A DNA stretch of 20,528 nucleotides from contig CAJTVD010000068.1 of NCBI GenBank assembly GCA_910579495.1, positions 1-20,528 of the forward strand, given 5' to 3'. Both the position numbers and the translations under genes were made by a program. Numbering within the stretch: the stretch's first letter is position 1; every line of letters starts with the position of its first letter. This DNA comes from an uncultured Lachnospiraceae bacterium. Its GTDB lineage: Bacteria; Bacillota; Clostridia; Lachnospirales; Lachnospiraceae. The notes under the pieces were generated by a model. The model was not told the origin of the DNA, did not search any database, and was given only the letters and a program-made list of their open reading frames with translations. Below are positions 1 to 7,168 of the stretch, piece after piece.

Positions 1-2147
1 GAAACGGAAGGATCCACTACCCTAATTGTCAGTACATTGTCTTCTAAATCTCCCTCAGAGCTGTAAGTTGCTTCCAGCAACAGCTTTTGGTCAATCCCGC
101 TGATCTGGGTCAAACTGTTGTCGTAAAGCCCATTTATGTTTTGGTTGAACACCACCTTGAGCCTGGCGTTATTGGAAGCAGAGAGAACCGTTACGCCTGT
201 AATCTCCGGCTGGGTGGTATCTTCGCCGGGATCCGGGGCAGTATATTCGGGAATTTGTTTATAGTTGTAGAAATCCGCCCGGTTACCCTTTGCATCCTCT
301 GTTGCACAGCAGAACCATTGCCCTCCATTTACGCCTGATACCGTTATATAATTTAAGCCGTATCCCATGGAAGCCTGGTTACCGGAAGCATAAATTTCCG
401 AAGGATCCTTGCCCTCAATGGTGCCCTCGTCTTCTACCTCATCCTGGATTGCATAATAAAGGGTGCCTGCTTCGTCTGAGTTAACGGTAACTTCGATTGT
501 GTCCGCATCTTTCCATTCAATGCTTCTTATGTCAACTCTGGGTTCTTGCAAGTCTAGGTGGCATGACCCCTTTAACTGGGAGCCGTCCTTCAGGTTGATC
601 AAAATCGTATAGGTATTCGTGCCTGAAGGTATGCCGTATCTGTCCATATACACACGATAGACCCTGTTATCGGAAGTACTGATATTCTCAAGTGTTGTAG
701 GACCCTGAGGGCAGCTTATTTCAAACTGGTCAAGAGTGAGGGGTTCTGAAGTGGCGTTTTCCAGCTCTATCTCAAAACCATATAAGTACCCGTCAGCCTG
801 CTCTTCAGCAAATGCCTCAGCTCTTTTGATTGCGGTGGCTGTTTCTTCATAGATGCCCCCGTCAATGGAAAGGCTGTTTACCAGGGTTGCCTTTTCTTCT
901 GTATTGACAGCCACATAATACATGGTATATGCCATGCCCTCGGAAAGGCCGGTGATGGTGAAAGCATTCTCATACTGTAACATTTCTATCTTAACGCCGT
1001 CTCCTATGACCTCTTCTTCCGTTACATCTGAAGCCGCCTGTGCCGCTACCTGGCCGCTTTCCCTTAAAATATAATAGAAATATCCTGGTTCATCTGAATG
1101 GTAAGTAATCCTGGCTTCACTGGCGCTTGTGCGGGCAGCGTTGATGCTTGTGATCTGTGCACAATCTGTCCTGTACTCAAAGACCTTTGAGATGGTTGTG
1201 CCATCGGCAAGGGTGATCTGTATATCGTATTCCTGATCCCTGTAGTAAGTAGTCGCCAGATCATAAACCTTGTTATCATCGGTGGACACTGACCGGATTG
1301 TCATATCGGACCCGCCGCTATTACAGATGATGCTGAAAGCTTCCAATGTAAGGGGCTGTTCTGTCTTCTGGTTCAAAGTGACCCGGATACGGCCGGTGCC
1401 AACGACTTCCACGCTCTGAATCTCAAAGCTGCCTTTTTCCGGTTCAGAGGGCCCTGAAGGCTCTGAGGGGGTCTCCGAAGGTCTTGAGGGCTCTTCTGGA
1501 GGCGCCTCCGGTTCTGGCTCCCAAGTGTCCTCCGGCTCTGAATATTCTGCCGAAGGCTCTGAGGGTTCGGAGGTTTCTGCCTGAGATTCCAAGGCAGCCT
1601 GATATTCCGCAGCCCTTCTTTCGGCTACTATCACATTTTCACTTCTGCCATCCCTGCCTTCCTGTTTGCCGTATTCCTTGTAATGTTTGTAGGCTGACAG
1701 TAAATCGCTGCCAAAGGTAGCCTGCAATTCATTGTACCTGTTAAGGTAATCCACCGGGTCAAAGTCAGTGCCATTATCTCTTTTCTCAAAGGCCCCATGG
1801 GCGAGATAATGTTCGATATATTTATCCCAGTCATCCCCAAACGCTGCCTGAAGGTCCTTATAGATGGCCCTGTATTTGACGATGTCTATCATTTCGTTCA
1901 TTACCCTGCCCTCAGCAAGCCCGAACTTCATAAAATGCTTTAACAGGGCAGACCTGCTATAACCAAATGCCGCTTTAAGGTCCGGATACTGATCCGCATA
2001 GTAATGTTCGTCAAAGACATCATCTACCCCTGCTGCATGGACATAACCGATGTTGCCAAAGGCCATCGCCGCTGCCATGGCTGCCACGAGGATCCTCCTG
2101 CCTTTTTTGGCCTTCTTTTTTGCTCTTCTTTTGAATGCTTCGCTCAT
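1..2147 (-). CDS. Secreted modular repeat protein, C-terminus beyond window edge
   Basis: The frame is open from 2147 to base 1 (715 codons, no stop), so the C-terminus lies outside the window. Residues 1-39 form a signal peptide: a very basic start (KRRAKKKAKKGRR), an Ala/Met-rich hydrophobic core and a likely cleavage near VHA-A. Residues 45-165 hold three related units of about 42 residues (pattern YPDLKAAFG, then HF..FG..EGR). A Pro/Ser/Glu-rich linker follows at about 185-235. After it come two tandem modules of about 205 residues that look like beta-rich extracellular domains, and the start of a third. I chose ATG 2147 because GGGAG lies 9 bases upstream. An in-frame ATG at 2171 has no good ribosome site. 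A cell-surface or adhesin-like role is inference only. I do not recognise a named family, and no sortase motif or surface-layer anchor is visible in this part. Confidence 0.85.
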   Translation of the reverse strand, partial: MSEAFKRRAKKKAKKGRRILVAAMAAAMAFGNIGYVHAAGVDDVFDEHYYADQYPDLKAAFGYSRSALLKHFMKFGLAEGRVMNEMIDIVKYRAIYKDLQAAFGDDWDKYIEHYLAHGAFEKRDNGTDFDPVDYLNRYNELQATFGSDLLSAYKHYKEYGKQEGRDGRSENVIVAERRAAEYQAALESQAETSEPSEPSAEYSEPEDTWEPEPEAPPEEPSRPSETPSEPSGPSEPEKGSFEIQSVEVVGTGRIRVTLNQKTEQPLTLEAFSIICNSGGSDMTIRSVSTDDNKVYDLATTYYRDQEYDIQITLADGTTISKVFEYRTDCAQITSINAARTSASEARITYHSDEPGYFYYILRESGQVAAQAASDVTEEEVIGDGVKIEMLQYENAFTITGLSEGMAYTMYYVAVNTEEKATLVNSLSIDGGIYEETATAIKRAEAFAEEQADGYLYGFEIELENATSEPLTLDQFEISCPQGPTTLENISTSDNRVYRVYMDRYGIPSGTNTYTILINLKDGSQLKGSCHLDLQEPRVDIRSIEWKDADTIEVTVNSDEAGTLYYAIQDEVEDEGTIEGKDPSEIYASGNQASMGYGLNYITVSGVNGGQWFCCATEDAKGNRADFYNYKQIPEYTAPDPGEDTTQPEITGVTVLSASNNARLKVVFNQNINGLYDNSLTQISGIDQKLLLEATYSSEGDLEDNVLTIRVVDPSV
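225..1435 (-). repeat. Two tandem modules of about 205 residues in the secreted protein
   Basis: Two successive modules align by eye. Module 1 (about 820-1435) has PLTLEAF, then STDDNKVYDL, then ITLADGT, then SDEPGYFYYIL. Module 2 (about 225-815) has PLTLDQF, then STSDNRVYRV, then INLKDGS, then SDEAGTLYYAI. The period is about 612-617 bases. A third module seems to begin below base 225. Boundaries are approximate. The content suggests beta-sandwich surface domains, which is inference. Confidence 0.65.
1653..2015 (-). repeat. Three N-terminal protein repeats of about 42 residues
   Basis: Within the secreted protein, residues 45-81, 90-123 and 129-165 share the pattern Y..-x-Y-x-(D/E)-L-(K/Q)-A-(A/T)-F-G, 9-10 variable residues, then H-(F/Y)-x-x-(F/H/Y)-G and a closing R, usually EGR. 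The second copy is the most diverged and ends EKR. The repeats are obvious at protein level and poorly conserved in DNA, so they are old rather than a recent expansion. Confidence 0.8.
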
Positions 2148-2199
2148 TTCCTTGTTCTCCCTTTTTTCCATACTTACTTTATTTTACCATATGCAAATC

Positions 2200-2228
2200 A
2201 TTATAGAGTTCTTTTTTTCCGGCGTCAA
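2200..2228 (-). promoter_or_regulatory. Housekeeping-type promoter of the secreted repeat protein
   Basis: Reading the minus strand, TTGACG (2228-2223) is followed by a 17-base spacer and a perfect TATAAT (2205-2200). The start site should fall near 2193, which leaves a 5' leader of about 45 bases before ATG 2147. The spacer carries an A-tract. Confidence 0.8.
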
Positions 2229-2237
2229 GTAATTATT

Positions 2238-2261
2238 AACCGCCAATTCTGATTGGCGGTT
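2238..2261. promoter_or_regulatory. Perfect 10-bp inverted repeat, possible operator
   Basis: AACCGCCAAT and ATTGGCGGTT are perfect inverted copies around a 4-base centre (TCTG). The element sits just upstream of the -35 box of the minus-strand promoter, centred about 57 bases before its predicted start, in the divergent region facing the cytidine deaminase gene. No gene converges on it and neither side has a proper T-run, so an activator or repressor site is more likely than a terminator. No regulator is identified. Confidence 0.45.
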
Positions 2262-2306
2262 TCCGGTTATTATTCACGGACAGGAAGCAGCCCAAATGAA
2301 AATACC

Positions 2307-2334
2307 TTGCATAATTTACAGGTCCTGTTAAAAT
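2307..2334 (+). promoter_or_regulatory. Candidate promoter of the cytidine deaminase operon
   Basis: TTGCAT (2307-2312), a 16-base spacer and TAAAAT (2329-2334) form a moderate promoter. The spacer contains the small palindrome ACAGG-T-CCTGT (2318-2328), which could be an operator. The predicted start near 2341 gives an unusually long leader of about 145 bases. Confidence 0.45.
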
Positions 2335-2382
2335 AGAAAAGAAACGGATCCATATTATTTTTTTATAAATACAGGGTATCGG

Positions 2383-2475
2383 CCTGCAATTTATGCCGCA
2401 GGAATCCCGGATGGGAACCTGGATGTGAAATTGACTATGCGAATTTCACATGGCGTTGCCGCAAAAAGCGCGGCA
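2383..2475 (+). promoter_or_regulatory. Hairpin-rich leader before the cytidine deaminase gene
   Basis: Four successive inverted repeats are visible: CCTGC/GCAGG (2383-2402), TCCC/GGGA (near 2405-2416), a perfect 10-bp stem ATGTGAAATT/AATTTCACAT with a 9-base loop (2423-2451), and TGCCGC/GCGGCA (2457-2475), which ends against the ribosome site GGGAGG (2476-2481). There is no T-run. The leader matches no riboswitch class that I can recall. Translational control is possible but unproven. Confidence 0.4.
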
Positions 2476-2486
2476 GGGAGGTTAAA

Positions 2487-2990
2487 ATGAATCATACGAC
2501 AACAATACACAGTGCCTGCAAAGAAGCCCCGGATGCGCCTGGCTGCGTCCCGCCGGCAGATATTCCCATAGCGGAGCTGATCCGTTCCGCCCGGAAAGCA
2601 AGGCAAAAGGCTTACGCCCCTTATTCCGGTTACATGGTAGGCGCGGCGGTGCTGACCAATGAATTGAGAATTTATACTGGCTGCAACATAGAAAATGCGT
2701 CCTATACGCCTTCGCTCTGTGCAGAGCGGACGGCCATAAGCAAAGCGGTAAGCGAAGGTTGGCGGCGCTTCCGTGCCATTGCCATAGTGGGTTCGCCCAA
2801 AGGAGATGCCATCACCCAGTACGCATATCCCTGCGGTGTATGCAGGCAGGTTATCCGGGAATTTGCAGCCCCGGGGCAATTTTTTGTAATTGTTGCCAGG
2901 GAGGAAGAAGATTACAAAATTTTTACTTTGGAGGAATTACTCCCTGAAAGCTTTGGGCCGGAAAACCTTACAGGAAATGTGGAAAGCTGA
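2487..2990 (+). CDS. cdd: Cytidine deaminase
   Basis: Zinc-dependent deamination of cytidine and deoxycytidine to uridine and deoxyuridine, in cytosolic pyrimidine salvage. The family signature is intact: YAPYSGYMVGAAV (substrate pocket), CNIENASY, C78-A-E80-R-T-A (zinc Cys and catalytic Glu) and P-C116-G-V-C119 (zinc Cys pair). At 167 residues it is about 30 longer than the usual tetrameric bacterial enzyme of about 130-136. Most of the excess is an N-terminal tail of about 22-25 residues rich in Cys, Pro and Ala. ATG 2487 has GGGAGG 6 bases upstream, and no later in-frame start precedes the core, so the tail appears real. It is 36 bases from the next gene, which suggests an operon with another zinc deaminase. 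Confidence 0.93.
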   Translation: MNHTTTIHSACKEAPDAPGCVPPADIPIAELIRSARKARQKAYAPYSGYMVGAAVLTNELRIYTGCNIENASYTPSLCAERTAISKAVSEGWRRFRAIAIVGSPKGDAITQYAYPCGVCRQVIREFAAPGQFFVIVAREEEDYKIFTLEELLPESFGPENLTGNVES

Positions 2991-3026
2991 ACTTCTTTGG
3001 CGGGCAGGTGAAAGAAAGGAAATCAA

Positions 3027-4334
3027 ATGAATATTAGGTTATATAATGCCAGAATCCTTACCATGGAGGAAGGCAGGGAATTGTTTGAAGGGGAAATCTG
3101 GGTCCAGGGAGAGAGGATCCTTTATGTGGGCGATGGAAAAAACCAGCAGGAAATAGATGCATCTTTGCCGGGGAAAAGTATCAAATGGGATAAGGAAACT
3201 GACTGTGGCAAAAACCTCCTGATGCCGGGATTTAAGAATGCCCATACCCATTCGGGAATGACACTCTTGCGCTCCTATGCTGATGACCTGCCGCTGCACG
3301 AATGGCTGAACGGCCAAATTTTCCCTGTTGAGGCGAAGATGACAGCGGAGGATATCTATGTGCTGTCAAAGCTGGCCATTTTGGAATATTTGACCAGCGG
3401 CATAACCGCCGTATTTGATATGTACCTGACACCGGAATCTATCGGGGATGCTTTTGGCCACATGGGGATGCGGTTAGTACAGGTAGGGGCGGTGAATAAT
3501 TTTAGCCAGTCCCTGGAACTGGTAGAAGAAATGTACCAAAAATTGAACAGGAAAAGCCCCTTGCAATCCTATATCCTGGGATTCCATGCAGAATATACCT
3601 GTTCCCAGGCGCTTTTGGAAGGGGTGGCGGCTCTTGCCCATAAATACAAAGCCCCGGTCTTCACCCATCTGGCTGAAACACAAAGGGAGGTGGCAGGATG
3701 CAGGGAACGCTATGGAATGACGCCCCTGGCATTTTTAAACGCCCTTGGCATATTTGATTATGGGGGCGGCGGCTACCATTGTGTGCACATGACCCCGGAG
3801 GATATCAGGATTATGGGGGAAAAAGGCTTATATGCAGTTACCAACCCGGGTTCTAACGCCAAGCTGGCAAGCGGCATTGCCCCTATAAATGATTTCCTTA
3901 AAGCGAAGGTTCCTGTGGCAATCGGCACAGACGGGCCTGCCAGCAATAACTGCCTGGATATGTTCCGGGAAATGTTTCTGGTAACAGGGCTTGCCAAGCT
4001 GCGGGAAAAAGATGCGGCGGCGGTTGCAGCCACAGAAGTCCTGAAAATGGCCACAGTAAACGGAAGCCTTGCAATGGGGCTGAAGGATGGGGATGTGCTG
4101 GCGGCGGGGAAACTGGCGGATATCATTATGATTGATTTACATCAGCCCAACATGCAGCCCCTTAACAATATTCCTAAAAATCTGGTTTACAGCGGAAGCA
4201 AACAGAATGTGGCCATGACAATGGTGGGAGGGCAAATCCTTTATGAAAAGGGGGAGTTCCTCACAGCAGACAGGCCGGAAGAGATATATGAAAAGGCCGG
4301 GAAAATCATGGAACGGATTAAAGGGCAGCTATAA
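3027..4334 (+). CDS. mtaD: Amidohydrolase, 5-methylthioadenosine/S-adenosylhomocysteine deaminase type
   Basis: 435 residues, the usual length for this amidohydrolase (COG0402-type) family. The metal and catalytic residues are visible: H73-T-H75 in NAHTHSGM, H214 and E217 in THLAET, a His motif around 251-254 (HCVHMTPED) and D302 in GTDGPASNN. ADDLPLHEWL, HAEYTCS and NPGSNAKLASGIAPI are typical of the MTA/SAH deaminase branch, which converts the adenine ring to hypoxanthine. Substrate choice within this branch is loose (adenosine, 5'-deoxyadenosine, guanine-like bases), so the name is by family resemblance. The start has AAAGGA about 7 bases upstream. It follows the cytidine deaminase and is probably co-transcribed with it in nucleoside salvage or clearance of radical-SAM by-products (inference). 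Confidence 0.85.
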   Translation: MNIRLYNARILTMEEGRELFEGEIWVQGERILYVGDGKNQQEIDASLPGKSIKWDKETDCGKNLLMPGFKNAHTHSGMTLLRSYADDLPLHEWLNGQIFPVEAKMTAEDIYVLSKLAILEYLTSGITAVFDMYLTPESIGDAFGHMGMRLVQVGAVNNFSQSLELVEEMYQKLNRKSPLQSYILGFHAEYTCSQALLEGVAALAHKYKAPVFTHLAETQREVAGCRERYGMTPLAFLNALGIFDYGGGGYHCVHMTPEDIRIMGEKGLYAVTNPGSNAKLASGIAPINDFLKAKVPVAIGTDGPASNNCLDMFREMFLVTGLAKLREKDAAAVAATEVLKMATVNGSLAMGLKDGDVLAAGKLADIIMIDLHQPNMQPLNNIPKNLVYSGSKQNVAMTMVGGQILYEKGEFLTADRPEEIYEKAGKIMERIKGQL

Positions 4335-4401
4335 TAAGGTAGATTTTCATATAAGTGAGATGAAAAAAAGAGAAATAGGTATGTTGTGGAGTAGCTAAAA
4401 T

Positions 4402-6087
4402 ATGGAATATTTGATTTTTGCAGCAGCAATGGTGGGGCTGGTCTTCTTGTTGATGCTGAAAGGATACTATGATTATAAATCCTCCGAGAAGCGTTTCATC
4501 CAAAGCCTCTACCGGGATTATGGGGAATTACCTGACAGGGAATACAAGCCGGAGCAGTTTGCGAATATTTCCCACTATTATTTAAAGCATCAGGACGGAT
4601 TTGGAATTGACGATATCACCTGGAACGATTTAAACCTGGATGAAGTGTTTATGCGGATCAATTATACTTACTCTGCAGCAGGGGAGGAATATTTATATTA
4701 TCTGCTCCGGAAGCCATGTATGGAGGAAAAGGAGCTTTGCCGCAGAGAGGAACTGGTGGGCTATTTCCGTTCCCACCAGGAAAAGAGAGTGGCTTTCCAG
4801 GTGGTCTTCCATAAGCTGGGAAGGACCGGGAAGTTTTCTATTTACGATTACCTGGATTATTTAGACAGGCTGGGGGAACGCAGCAACCTGCCTGATTATC
4901 TGGCACTGGGGTTGGTGGTGTGTGCCATAGGGTTTATGTTTATAAACCTGCCTATGGGCCTTTTACTGCTGGTGTGCATCCTGGTCCGCAATAACATCAG
5001 CTATTTTAAAACCAAAGAGGAGATTGACCCTTATATTACCAGCTTTGCCTATGTGTTCCGCCTGCTGGATGCGGTAAAAAGCCTGATGCCCCATGAATGC
5101 AAAGAACTGGCAGAGGAATTTGATGTCCTGAAAAAAAGCAGCGCGGGAATGAATAAGTTCCGGCGGGGTTCCTTTCTCATTATGTCCAGCGGCAGAATGT
5201 CCGGTTCCGGCAATCCCCTTGATATGGCGATGGACTTTCTGCGTATGGGGTTCCATCTGGACCTGATAAAGTTTAACCAGATGCTTTCGGAAGTGCGCAA
5301 GCATGTTTCTGACATTGACAAAATGGCTACCCTTTTAGGAAGGATGGAGGCCATGATTGCAATCGGCGCATACCGCCAGTCCCTTGAGGGATACTGCATC
5401 CCGGAATTTGGCGCGGCTCCTGCGGTAAATGCCTGCAATATGTACCATCCCCTGATTGGGGATCCAGTAAAAAATGATATCACAGCCCATAAGAGTGTGC
5501 TCATCACCGGTTCCAATGCGTCAGGGAAATCCACCTTTTTAAAAACCATGGCAATCAACAGTATTTTTGCCCAGACCATCCACACCTGTCTTGCGGATTC
5601 CTATCAAGGGGCGATATTCCGTACCATCTCTTCCATGAGCCTGCGGGACGACGTACAGGGGGGCGACAGTTATTATATGGTAGAAATAAAGGCATTGAAA
5701 CGGATTTTGGATTTAATTGGTTCAAAGGGGGAGCCAGTCCTGTGCTTTGTGGACGAGGTGCTGCGGGGGACAAATACCGTTGAACGGATTGCTGCCTCCA
5801 CCCAGATCTTAAGGAGCATGGGGGGGAATAACTGCCTGTGCTTTGCCGCTACCCATGACATTGAACTGACCCATTTGCTGGAGGAGGAATATGATAATTA
5901 TCATTTTTCGGAGGAGGTTGCGGGAGATGATATTTCCTTCAGTTATAAGATCATGGAGGGGCGTGCTACCACCCGGAATGCCATTAAGCTCCTTGGCATT
6001 ATGGGATATGATGCCGGGATTATACGCCAGGCAGAAGGGCTGGCAGAAGATTTTCTCCGCACAGGTGCATGGAAGGAGAAAGCCTGA
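4402..6087 (+). CDS. Membrane-anchored MutS-like ATPase
   Basis: 561 residues. The C-terminal half is a MutS domain V ATPase: Walker A GSNASGKS at 370-377, FVDEVLRGTN (Walker B, D451-E452) and AATHDIELT. A MutS-type lever/core region comes before it. The N-terminus has a transmembrane helix (about residues 3-22), and a hydrophobic hairpin lies at about 165-195. The mismatch-recognition and connector domains of true MutS are missing, and so are the Smr nuclease and KOW domains of MutS2. It is therefore a membrane-bound MutS paralogue of unknown role and should not be named mutS. ATG 4402 has GGAG 8-9 bases upstream. A 67-base gap separates it from the amidohydrolase with no terminator between them, so co-transcription is possible. 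Confidence 0.88.
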   Translation: MEYLIFAAAMVGLVFLLMLKGYYDYKSSEKRFIQSLYRDYGELPDREYKPEQFANISHYYLKHQDGFGIDDITWNDLNLDEVFMRINYTYSAAGEEYLYYLLRKPCMEEKELCRREELVGYFRSHQEKRVAFQVVFHKLGRTGKFSIYDYLDYLDRLGERSNLPDYLALGLVVCAIGFMFINLPMGLLLLVCILVRNNISYFKTKEEIDPYITSFAYVFRLLDAVKSLMPHECKELAEEFDVLKKSSAGMNKFRRGSFLIMSSGRMSGSGNPLDMAMDFLRMGFHLDLIKFNQMLSEVRKHVSDIDKMATLLGRMEAMIAIGAYRQSLEGYCIPEFGAAPAVNACNMYHPLIGDPVKNDITAHKSVLITGSNASGKSTFLKTMAINSIFAQTIHTCLADSYQGAIFRTISSMSLRDDVQGGDSYYMVEIKALKRILDLIGSKGEPVLCFVDEVLRGTNTVERIAASTQILRSMGGNNCLCFAATHDIELTHLLEEEYDNYHFSEEVAGDDISFSYKIMEGRATTRNAIKLLGIMGYDAGIIRQAEGLAEDFLRTGAWKEKA

Positions 6088-6117
6088 AACCAAAAATACA
6101 TTTCATGCCAGCATGGC

Positions 6118-6146
6118 TTGACTGTGAATTGACTCAATGATATGAT
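6118..6146 (+). promoter_or_regulatory. Promoter of the small membrane protein gene
   Basis: TTGACT (6118-6123), a 17-base spacer and TATGAT (6141-6146) fit a housekeeping promoter, with a start near 6153 and a leader of about 28 bases. A second copy of TTGACT lies at 6129-6134 inside the spacer, 11 bases downstream of the first, possibly a binding-site half or chance. Confidence 0.6.
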
Positions 6147-6180
6147 AATAAGGTAAATAAATGGAAAGGTTGGTGGAAGA

Positions 6181-6339
6181 ATGGAAAGTGTAATTTTATT
6201 TTTAAATTCCTTTTTATCTTACCTGCTATTAATGGCTGTTATTGTAGTACTTGCCGGGGTTGCAATTTTTATTGGGATCAGGCTGCGCAAAAATAAAGAC
6301 AGACAGCTTGGAAGCTCCCAATCCGCTGCCGGCACGTGA
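6181..6339 (+). CDS. Small single-span membrane protein
   Basis: A 52-codon gene. The hydrophobic stretch at about residues 4-33 (rich in Val, Leu, Ile and Ala, with short polar N-terminal loops) is followed by the basic patch RLRKNKDR and a polar Ser/Ala/Gly tail, which predicts one transmembrane helix with the tail in the cytoplasm. The ribosome site is modest: GGTGG ends 4 bases before the ATG and AAAGG lies about 11 bases before it. Support comes from its own promoter just upstream and a perfect intrinsic terminator just downstream, giving a monocistronic message of about 250 bases. I do not recognise the family with confidence, and no function is assigned. Confidence 0.7.
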   Translation: MESVILFLNSFLSYLLLMAVIVVLAGVAIFIGIRLRKNKDRQLGSSQSAAGT

Positions 6340-6377
6340 CGGATACTTTCAGGAAGAGATAATTTCATAGCCAGAGG

Positions 6378-6405
6378 AAGCGCAAAGCCTGCTTTGCGCT
6401 TTTTG
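6378..6405 (+). terminator. Intrinsic terminator after the small membrane protein gene
   Basis: A perfect 10-bp stem, AAGCGCAAAG/CTTTGCGCTT, with a CCTG loop is followed by further T residues (T-run 6400-6404). It lies 38 bases after the stop codon at 6339 and separates this gene from the HAD phosphatase. Confidence 0.88.
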
Positions 6406-6454
6406 TTACCATAAACATTTTTCAGGCATGTTAAGGAGAAACAGGACAGGAAAA

Positions 6455-7168
6455 ATGACGAAATTTGATACCATATTATGGGATGTGGACCAGACCCTGC
6501 TGGACTTTTCCAGATCCCAGCGCTATGCCCTGGAGGAGAGCTTTTGCCGGTTCGGCAGGGACACAAAAGAGGAAATGGTAATTCTTTATACAAAGATTAA
6601 CGATTCTTACTGGAAGCGTTATGAGCTTGGAGAGGTAACAAAGGAGGAACTGCTTACAGGCAGATTTGCTTCCCTTTTTTCCATCATGGGCATTGGGGAT
6701 ATTCCTGTGGAGGAATTTGCCGCCATTTATCAGAAAGCCTTAGGGGAGGTTTATTATTTCTGTGACCAGGCCGGAGAGCTTTGCCTTAGGCTAAAGAAAG
6801 TGGTGCGCCAGTATGCAGTGACCAACGGTGTTTCCGCCACCCAGAGAAACAAACTGCGTTTATCCGGCCTGGACCAGATCCTGGATGGGATTTTTATTTC
6901 AGAGGAGCTGGGATATCCCAAACCCTGCCGGGAATATTTTGAAAGCTGTTTTTCCCGGATCCCGGAATTTAAAAGAGAGCGGGCACTGATCGTAGGGGAT
7001 TCTTTATCCAGTGACATCCAGGGAGGGAACAATGCCGGGATTGCCTGCTGCTGGTACAATCCCTGGAAAAAAGCAAAGGACAGGGAAGTGAGGATTGACT
7101 ATGAGATCCGGAATCTGTGGGAGTTGGAGGGAATACTTTCATGGCAAAATCTGCCAACCAGAAGCTAA
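6455..7168 (+). CDS. HAD-superfamily phosphatase, YjjG-like (probable pyrimidine 5'-nucleotidase)
   Basis: 237 residues from ATG 6455. All four HAD motifs are present: D10-V-D12-Q-T (nucleophile and acid/base), T123 in VTNG, K156 in GYPKP, and GD182SLSSD187 (magnesium ligands). A helical cap lies between motifs I and II. Overall it resembles YjjG/YfnB-type noncanonical nucleotidases, which hydrolyse dUMP, dTMP and damaged pyrimidine nucleotides. That substrate is inferred from resemblance. I chose ATG 6455 because family members begin just before the DxD motif and AGGA lies 8 bases upstream. An in-frame ATG at 6428 has only AGG one base away. The 3' end overlaps the WYL regulator by 28 bases, so the two are translationally linked. 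Confidence 0.85.
   Translation: MTKFDTILWDVDQTLLDFSRSQRYALEESFCRFGRDTKEEMVILYTKINDSYWKRYELGEVTKEELLTGRFASLFSIMGIGDIPVEEFAAIYQKALGEVYYFCDQAGELCLRLKKVVRQYAVTNGVSATQRNKLRLSGLDQILDGIFISEELGYPKPCREYFESCFSRIPEFKRERALIVGDSLSSDIQGGNNAGIACCWYNPWKKAKDREVRIDYEIRNLWELEGILSWQNLPTRS

Noticed and set aside
2341..2486. Purine or other known riboswitch before the cytidine deaminase gene
   Set aside because: The conserved cores of familiar classes are absent by eye; only generic stems are visible.
4402..6087. Naming the ATPase mutS or mutS2
   Set aside because: It has no mismatch-recognition, connector, Smr or KOW domain and carries membrane segments.
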